Positions 54,371-61,759 of a DNA stretch of 64,000 bases are shown here, piece after piece (position 1 is the first letter of the stretch; every line of letters starts with the position of its first letter). The position numbers and the translations under genes are program-made. Source of the DNA: Photorhabdus luminescens subsp. luminescens (lineage in GTDB: Bacteria; Pseudomonadota; Gammaproteobacteria; Enterobacterales; Enterobacteriaceae); assembly GCF_001083805.1 (NCBI RefSeq), contig NZ_JXSK01000003.1:372001-436000 (forward strand). The letters are read 5' to 3'. The notes beneath the pieces were generated by a model. That model ran no database searches. It had not been told where the DNA came from and saw nothing but the letters and a program-made list of their open reading frames with translations.

Positions 54371-57300
54371 ATGAGCACACTCACTCCCGAACTGACGCAA
54401 CAGGAACAACAGGCACAAAAAGCTAACCGACTGCATGAGGCAAGTATCCTCAAACGTGCTAATCCCCAATTACAAAATGCGATACATCTTGCTATTACAG
54501 AGCCTCATGCTGATCAGCAAGGTTATAACAGTAAATTCGGCGGCCGCGCCAGCCAGTATGTCGCCCCCGGCTCAGTTGCTTCTATGTTCTCTCCCGCCGC
54601 TTATCTGACTGAACTTTATCGGCAGGCGCGCGGTTTACATGCAGATAATTCCGATTATCATCTGGATAAACGCCGCCCGGATTTAAAATTACTGACACTC
54701 AGCCAGCAAAATATGGATGATGAAGTTTCTACACTTTCTCTATCTAATAAGGTGTTGCTGGAGGGGATTAAGACTCTGAACGGGTTGGAAGGCCATACTA
54801 GTGTGATGAAAGCGCTATCAACCTTTCGCTATTCTGGTTCGATGCCGTATCACGATGCTTATGAAAATATATGCAAAGCTATTCAATTACAGGCTCCGAT
54901 ATTCGACCAATTTAATCCATCCCCAGAAACAGATATCTCTAGACTGAAATATCAAACTTCCCTGTTGGGAGTTAATGCTTCTGTCTCACCTGAATTGTTT
55001 AATATTCTGACAGAGGAAATTACCGAAGAAAATGCAAATGAGAAGTTTGAGAAAAATTTTGGGGATAGAGAGCCATCAGAATTTCTTACCCTGGATGCCT
55101 TGAAACACTATTACAATTTAACCAATGAAGAATTAGAACAATTTTTAAATCACGTATTAATAGAAAATAATTCTACTTATACAAATAACCAGCTTATTAA
55201 TATAAGCATTAACACATCAGGTACAATACAATTGAGTCGCATAACACGAACACCTGGTTCAAATTATAATAACCTCAATTACATGAATTTATACCCAATT
55301 CAAAATAGGCATTTTTATGTTGATATTAGCTATAAGAAAAAAGCTGGACAAGTTAGTATTAGACTTAACTCTCCCCGGTCTGAATATCTCACAGGTATAT
55401 ATAAAACGACCATAGAAAACACAAATTATTCTTCCCCAATATTTAAATTAACCGACAAAGACATTCAAAAAGAATTTATTCTTTTAAGTTATCGTTATAA
55501 AGAAAATAGTGATTCGGATATATCTGACGCATCTTATGCCAAGTTCCAAATTCAGGATTATTCACCTGCAATTTTTCTGTTAAAACTTAATAAAACCATT
55601 CGTTTGTCCCATGCAACAAAACTTCTTCCAACAGTACTGAAACAAATTGTCTCCAATATCAATCAAAAACTAGATATCAATACAAAGGTATTAGAGGAAG
55701 TCTTTCGCGTCAAATACTATATGCAACGTTACGGTATTGATTCTGAGGCAGCATTGGTACTGTGCAATGCGCCTATTTCTCAACGTTCATATAATAATCA
55801 ACCTAGCCAATTTGATCGCCTGTTCAATATACCATTATTGAATGGCCAATATTTCTCCACCGAAGATGAAGAAATTGATTTAAATCCAAGTAGTACTGGA
55901 GATTGGCGTAAGTCTGTGATTAAACGTGCATTTAATATCGATGATATTTCTCTCTACCGCCTGCTTAAAATTACCAATCATAATAATCAAGAAGGAAAGA
56001 TTAAAAATAATCTAGAAAATCTTTCTAACTTATATCTTGGGAAATTACTGGCGGAAATTCATCAATTAACCATTGATGAATTGGATTTATTGCTGGTTGC
56101 CGTGGGTGAAGGAGAAACTAATTTATCCGCTATCAGTGATGCAACATTGGCTACACTGATCAGAAAACTCAATACCATTACCGGTTGGTTACAGACACAG
56201 AAGTGGAGTGTGTTCCAATTATTTGTTATGACCTCCACCAGCTATAACAAAACGCTAACGCCTGAAATTAAGAATCTGCTGGATACCGCCTACCAAGGTT
56301 TACAAGGCTTTGATAAAGACAAGGCAGATTTACTGCATGTTATGGCGCCCTATATTGCGGCCACCTTACAATTATCATCGGAAAATGTCGCCCATTCCGT
56401 GCTGCTTTGGGCAGATAAGTTACAGCCCGGCGACGGCGCAATGACAGCAGAAAAATTCTGGGACTGGTTGAATACTCAATATACGCCGGGTTCATGGGAA
56501 GCAATAGAAACACAGGAACACATCGTTCAGTATTGTCAAGCGTTGGCACAATTGGAAATGGTTTACCACTCCACCGGCATCAACGAAAACGCTTTCCGCC
56601 TGTTTGTGACAAAACCGGAAATGTTTAGCACTTCTACTGGGTCAGCACCTACGCACGATGCGCTTTCATTGATCATGCTGACGCGTTTTGCGGATTGGGT
56701 TAACGCGCTAGGAGAAAAAGCTTCTTCCGTGTTAGCAGCATTTGAAGGTAAGACCTTAACAGCAGAACAACTGGCTGATGCCATGAATCTTGATAAAAAT
56801 CTACTGGAGCAAGCCAAGACTCAAGCCAAAGTTAATTTCTCCAACTGGACATCTATCGACGCCATCCTGCAATGGGTTAATATCGCGCGTCAACTGAACA
56901 TTTCTCCGCAGAGCGTTTCAGACCTGGTTAAATTATTAACCGCAACCCTCCCCCAGACCTATGACAAGTGGGAAAACGTCGCTGCGATATTAACCGCAGG
57001 ACTAGACACCCAAAAGGCCGATGCCCTGCATATTTTTCTGGATGAGTCTCGTAGCGCCGCATTGAGTAAATACTATATCGGTCAAGTTGCTAGTCAAAAT
57101 CCAGCGATTAAAAACCGTGATGATCTGTACCAGTATTTATTGATTGATAACCAAGTTTCCGCCGCCATCAAAACCACCCCGATTGCGGAAGCTATCGCCA
57201 GCATCCAACTGTATGTCAACCGGGCATTGAAAAATATGGAAGGTAATACAGTCACAAGTGTCATCAGCCATCCGTTCTTTACCCATTGGGATAAATACAA

Positions 57301-60300
57301 TAAACGCTACAGCACCTGGGCCGGAGTCTCTCAGCTCGTTTACTACCCTGAAAATTACATCGATCCGACGATACGTATCGGGCGAACAAAAATGATGGAT
57401 ACGTTGCTGCAATCCATCAGCCAGAGTCAATTAAATACCGACACGGTAGAAGACGCCTTTATGTCTTATCTGACGTCGTTCGAACAGGTAGCTAATCTGG
57501 AAGTCGTCAGCGCCTATCATGACAATGCCAGCAGTGATCAAGGATTAACCTATTTTATCGGACACAGTAAAACCGAAGTTAATCAATATTACTGGCGTAA
57601 CGTGGATCACAATAAATTCAGTGATGGTAAGTTTCCTGCTAACGCCTGGAGTGAATGGCACAAAATTGATTGTCCAATAAATCCCTATAAAAGCACTATT
57701 CGCCCGGTAATTTTCCAATCCCGCCTGCATCTGATCTGGCTGGAACAGAAGAAAATTGCTAAACAAACAGAAAATAATCACCAAACCGTCGAAGATTATC
57801 ACTATGAACTAAAACTAGCACATATCCGTTATGACGGTACTTGGAATACACCAATAACCTTTGATGTCAGTGACAAAGTATCTGCTGTTTTGAATACACC
57901 GAATTTATTAAGAATATTGAAAGAATTGACAAAATCGAGAGAATACCATAAACAATTAGAAGAAAGCCTGAAGCAATATAATGATAGAAATAATCCGCAA
58001 TATCAAATTGACCTAAATATAAAACAAGCAAAAGAAGAGAGGATACAAAGGCTACAGGAGCAACTAGAGCTGGAGCTAATGAAACAACAATTAGGGTTCT
58101 ACTGTACAAATCATCAAGATAATAAATTGCTGGTAATGTTTTATCGCAAACGAGATGAACTGGATGAGTATAAGAGAAAAGTAGAAGAATTAGTAGAAGC
58201 AGAAAGAAAGGTAAAAGAAATAGCAGAAAAATCTAGTAGAGAAGATGGAATATCATTACCTGAATATCAAGAAAAACAAAAAGCACAAAAAGAATTAGAA
58301 GAACTAATACAAGAATTAATGCAAGAGTTAATGCAAGAACTGTATATCTCCGCCAATATGTTACTTGAAAATATAGAGCCTAAACAGCGCAAAACTATTT
58401 ATGAACTCACCTATAGTCAATTTGACACTAACAATGCCATAAGGGTGAATAACCCCCATGAAATTAAAAACAATAATATCCTGACCCTTCACAATGATAC
58501 AAACGGGGCGCAATATATGCAATGGGGAGCCTATCGTATCCGCCTTAATACGCTGTTCGCCCGTAAATTAATTAGCCGCGCCACGGCCGGGATCGATACT
58601 ATTTTAAGTATGGAAACACAGAAATTGCCAGAACCTCAGTTAGGAAAAGGATTTTTTGCTAATTTTACTCTTCCTAAATATGATCAAAACGTACATGGCA
58701 ATGAGCGTTGGTTTAAAATTCACATAAGAAACGATAATGGATTGATGAATTTATACTACAAGGGAATATTAACTGATACCGAAACTAGCATCACTCTTTT
58801 TATCCCTTGGTCTAATACACAATCGCGTGTCGAAATAGCCGTAGAATATAAAGGTAAATTTTATCAGGATCAACAAAAATGGGAAACCGCTTTATTTAAT
58901 TTTGATGAAACTAATAATAAATTTGTGTTGGTTAATGATGTTGATAATAAGAAATTTGTGATAAACGATATTGAAGCGACCGTCAATAAATATAAAGGTT
59001 TTCTTGATGTTTCTATTCTTATCGATCAAAACACAGAACCAATGGATTTCAACGGAGCTAACAGCCTCTATTTTTGGGAGCTGTTCTATTATGCTCCGAT
59101 GTTAATTGCTCAACGTTTGCTACACGAGCAAAACTTCGATGAAGCTAATCGCTGGCTGAAATATATCTGGAACCCGTCTGGCTATATTAAACATGGTCAG
59201 ATTCAGCATTACCACTGGAATGTTCGCCCATTATTGGAAGATACCAGTTGGAACGATGATCCATTAAATTCCGTCGATCCCGATGCTATAGCGCAATATG
59301 ATCCCATGCACTACAAAGTCGTTACTTTTATGCGCACCCTAGATCTGTTGCTGGACCGTGGAGATTATGCCTATCGTCAGTTAGAACGAGACACGCTCAA
59401 TGAAGCCAAGATGTGGTATATGCAAGCACTGCATCTGTTAGGCGATAAACCTCATCTATCGTTCAGTTCAGAGTGGAGCAAACCGAGTTTAGGCGACGCT
59501 GCCGGAACGGAAAGACAAAAGCAACACGCCCAAGCAATGGCCGCTCTGCGACAAGGTGATGTTAGTCGGCACAACAACCCGACAGATCTTTTCTTGCCAC
59601 AGGTCAATGAAGTGATGCAAAACTATTGGCAAAAATTGGAACAACGGCTGTATAACCTGCGTCATAACCTCACTATTGACGGCCAACCGCTACATCTGCC
59701 TATTTACGCTACACCGGCAGATCCAAAAGCATTACTTAGCGCCGCTGTCGCTAGCTCCGAAGGTGGGGTAGCTCTCTCACAGCCATTTATGTCACTGTGG
59801 CGTTTCCCACACATGCTGGAAAACGCGCGTGGTATGGTCAGTCAGCTCACTCAATTCGGCTCTACGCTACAAAATATTATCGAACGTCAGGATGCGGAAG
59901 CTTTAAACACGCTCTTGCAGAATCAAGCAGCAGAACTGATATTGACTCATCTCAGCATACAGGACAAAACCATCGCAGAGCTGGATGCGGAAAAAATCGT
60001 ACTGGAAAAATCCAAAGCCGGGGCGCAATCACGCTTTGACAGCTACAAAAAGTTATACGACGAAAATATCAATGCGGGTGAAAACCGGGCTATAGCATTG
60101 CATGCCTCCGTTGCTGGCCTCAGCACTGCCCTGCAAGCATCACGTCTGGCGGGCGCTGCGCTTGATCTGGCGCCCAACATTTTCGGTCTCGCTGATGGCG
60201 GTAGCCGTTGGGGAGCGATTGCCGAAGCGACAGGTAATGTTATGGAATTCTCCGCCAGTGTGATGAACACCGAAGCGGATAAAATCAGCCAGTCAGAAGC

Positions 60301-61279
60301 CTATCGCCGTCGCCGTCAGGAATGGGAAATCCAGCGTAATCATGCCGAAGCAGAGATAAAACAGATCGATGCTCAACTTCAATCACTGGCAGTACGCCGT
60401 GAAGCCGCGGTATTGCAGAAAGCCAGCCTAAAAACCCAACAGGAACAGACTCATGCTCAATTGACTTTCCTGCAACGTAAATTCAGTAATCAAGCGTTGT
60501 ACTACTGGCTACGCGGTCGGCTAGCTGCTATTTACTTCCAATTTTACGATTTGGCCGTAGCGCGTTGTCTGATGGCTGAAATGGCTTATCGTTGGGAGAC
60601 TAATGAGACCGCGGCAAGCTTTATCAAACCCGGCGCCTGGCAGGGAACCCATGCGGGTTTACTGGCTGGTGAAACCTTGATGCTGAATCTGGCGCAAATG
60701 GAAGATGCCCATTTGAGGTGGGATCAACGCGCTCTGGAAGTGGAACGGACCATTTCATTGACGCAACACTATGGAGCACTGCCAGAAAAATCGTTTAATT
60801 TAGCCACACGGATTTCTACCCTGCTAGCAGGTGGTACAACTGACTCCATTGATGATCATCCCGTTACATTAGAAAACGACCAACTTAGTGCCAAAATCTC
60901 TCTGTCAGGTCTGTCATTAGATAATGACTACCCAGATGGCAACGGCGTAGGCAACATTCGACGCATTAAACAAATCAGTGTCACCTTGCCAGCCCTGTTA
61001 GGACCATATCAGGATGTACAAGCTATTCTGTCCTACGGAGGAAGTGAAATCGGATTAGCTGAAAGCTGTAAATCACTGGCGATCTCTCATGGGATCAATG
61101 ACAGTGGTCAATTCCAGTTGGATTTTAACAATGGTAAGTTCCTGCCGTTTGAAGGGATTGCGATTAACGATACTGGCACATTGACACTCAGTTTCCCCAA
61201 TGCGACTGTCAAACAAGAAAACATGTTGCAGACTTTGAGTGATATTATTCTGCATATTCGCTATACCATCCGCCAATAA
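54371..61279 (+). CDS. TcdA-like Tc toxin A component (TcA), first copy
   Basis: A 2302-residue TcA that would form the pentameric pore and injection channel of an insecticidal Tc complex. The shell starts with ASILKRANPQLQNAIH and APGSVASMFSPAAYLTELYR (VRP1-like). One receptor-binding-type beta domain lies at about 273-400. The channel-forming coiled coil with SKAGAQSRFDSYKKLYDENI and the hydrophobic tip SRLAGAALDLAPNIFG lies at about 1815-2080. The end DIILHIRYTIR is typical. Compared with TcdA (about 2516 residues, from memory), it lacks about 38 N-terminal residues and the block after FDTNNAIRVNN. It carries an inserted charged coiled coil at about 1180-1325. It follows an AAGGAATAATC leader. 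Confidence 0.93.
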   Translation: MSTLTPELTQQEQQAQKANRLHEASILKRANPQLQNAIHLAITEPHADQQGYNSKFGGRASQYVAPGSVASMFSPAAYLTELYRQARGLHADNSDYHLDKRRPDLKLLTLSQQNMDDEVSTLSLSNKVLLEGIKTLNGLEGHTSVMKALSTFRYSGSMPYHDAYENICKAIQLQAPIFDQFNPSPETDISRLKYQTSLLGVNASVSPELFNILTEEITEENANEKFEKNFGDREPSEFLTLDALKHYYNLTNEELEQFLNHVLIENNSTYTNNQLINISINTSGTIQLSRITRTPGSNYNNLNYMNLYPIQNRHFYVDISYKKKAGQVSIRLNSPRSEYLTGIYKTTIENTNYSSPIFKLTDKDIQKEFILLSYRYKENSDSDISDASYAKFQIQDYSPAIFLLKLNKTIRLSHATKLLPTVLKQIVSNINQKLDINTKVLEEVFRVKYYMQRYGIDSEAALVLCNAPISQRSYNNQPSQFDRLFNIPLLNGQYFSTEDEEIDLNPSSTGDWRKSVIKRAFNIDDISLYRLLKITNHNNQEGKIKNNLENLSNLYLGKLLAEIHQLTIDELDLLLVAVGEGETNLSAISDATLATLIRKLNTITGWLQTQKWSVFQLFVMTSTSYNKTLTPEIKNLLDTAYQGLQGFDKDKADLLHVMAPYIAATLQLSSENVAHSVLLWADKLQPGDGAMTAEKFWDWLNTQYTPGSWEAIETQEHIVQYCQALAQLEMVYHSTGINENAFRLFVTKPEMFSTSTGSAPTHDALSLIMLTRFADWVNALGEKASSVLAAFEGKTLTAEQLADAMNLDKNLLEQAKTQAKVNFSNWTSIDAILQWVNIARQLNISPQSVSDLVKLLTATLPQTYDKWENVAAILTAGLDTQKADALHIFLDESRSAALSKYYIGQVASQNPAIKNRDDLYQYLLIDNQVSAAIKTTPIAEAIASIQLYVNRALKNMEGNTVTSVISHPFFTHWDKYNKRYSTWAGVSQLVYYPENYIDPTIRIGRTKMMDTLLQSISQSQLNTDTVEDAFMSYLTSFEQVANLEVVSAYHDNASSDQGLTYFIGHSKTEVNQYYWRNVDHNKFSDGKFPANAWSEWHKIDCPINPYKSTIRPVIFQSRLHLIWLEQKKIAKQTENNHQTVEDYHYELKLAHIRYDGTWNTPITFDVSDKVSAVLNTPNLLRILKELTKSREYHKQLEESLKQYNDRNNPQYQIDLNIKQAKEERIQRLQEQLELELMKQQLGFYCTNHQDNKLLVMFYRKRDELDEYKRKVEELVEAERKVKEIAEKSSREDGISLPEYQEKQKAQKELEELIQELMQELMQELYISANMLLENIEPKQRKTIYELTYSQFDTNNAIRVNNPHEIKNNNILTLHNDTNGAQYMQWGAYRIRLNTLFARKLISRATAGIDTILSMETQKLPEPQLGKGFFANFTLPKYDQNVHGNERWFKIHIRNDNGLMNLYYKGILTDTETSITLFIPWSNTQSRVEIAVEYKGKFYQDQQKWETALFNFDETNNKFVLVNDVDNKKFVINDIEATVNKYKGFLDVSILIDQNTEPMDFNGANSLYFWELFYYAPMLIAQRLLHEQNFDEANRWLKYIWNPSGYIKHGQIQHYHWNVRPLLEDTSWNDDPLNSVDPDAIAQYDPMHYKVVTFMRTLDLLLDRGDYAYRQLERDTLNEAKMWYMQALHLLGDKPHLSFSSEWSKPSLGDAAGTERQKQHAQAMAALRQGDVSRHNNPTDLFLPQVNEVMQNYWQKLEQRLYNLRHNLTIDGQPLHLPIYATPADPKALLSAAVASSEGGVALSQPFMSLWRFPHMLENARGMVSQLTQFGSTLQNIIERQDAEALNTLLQNQAAELILTHLSIQDKTIAELDAEKIVLEKSKAGAQSRFDSYKKLYDENINAGENRAIALHASVAGLSTALQASRLAGAALDLAPNIFGLADGGSRWGAIAEATGNVMEFSASVMNTEADKISQSEAYRRRRQEWEIQRNHAEAEIKQIDAQLQSLAVRREAAVLQKASLKTQQEQTHAQLTFLQRKFSNQALYYWLRGRLAAIYFQFYDLAVARCLMAEMAYRWETNETAASFIKPGAWQGTHAGLLAGETLMLNLAQMEDAHLRWDQRALEVERTISLTQHYGALPEKSFNLATRISTLLAGGTTDSIDDHPVTLENDQLSAKISLSGLSLDNDYPDGNGVGNIRRIKQISVTLPALLGPYQDVQAILSYGGSEIGLAESCKSLAISHGINDSGQFQLDFNNGKFLPFEGIAINDTGTLTLSFPNATVKQENMLQTLSDIILHIRYTIRQ

Positions 61280-61302
61280 CCACCTCAATTAAATACCAAA
61301 AA

Positions 61303-61330
61303 CAGGCTCCTAAACGGGGCCTGAACTTTT
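61303..61330 (+). terminator. Intrinsic terminator after the first TcA gene
   Basis: CAGGCTCC pairs with GGGGCCTG (one wobble) around TAAAC, followed by AACTTTT. It suggests the two TcA genes are separate transcripts, each with its own leader. Confidence 0.68.
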
Positions 61331-61419
61331 CACGAATATATACCACTCACAGTCTGCTCTCTTTACCTGTCTGACGCTCGTTATAACAGAGATATTTCCT
61401 TTTCTCGTGAGTCCCATCA

Positions 61420-61759
61420 CCTACTATAAAATATCAACCCTCTTCTTTTTCATAATATGCAATATGTAACAAATGCAATTATTTCATTTAGTTATTGTTA
61501 ACTAGTTATATTACTTATGATGTAATTATAAATTTTGTTATTGCATCACAATAGCCATTTAAATAAATAATAACGTTGTGAAATAGTTGATAGTTAAATG
61601 GTGTTTTTATTTAGCCGTTATTTTCAACCCAATTTCAGACCGCTATCAGACGTTACCTGTGTTGCCTTTGTTTTGATAGATATAAATAACCTTATTTATA
61701 TCCACGGTACTCAGACCAGCATAAATGTTTTATTTACCTAACATTTAAAAGGAATAAAC
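61420..61759 (+). repeat. tcA leader, copy C
   Basis: Counterpart of copy B, 61.4-61.76 kb. It is conserved in order and spacing but diverged in sequence, so the tandem duplication of the TcA unit is not very recent. Confidence 0.8.

Larger units (their letters stand above)
61280..61759. other. Intergenic region between the two TcA genes
   Basis: A terminator hairpin follows the first gene; the rest is a second copy of the tcA leader (about 61420-61759) with the same final AAGGAATAAAC before the ATG. No coding sequence is present. Confidence 0.6.
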
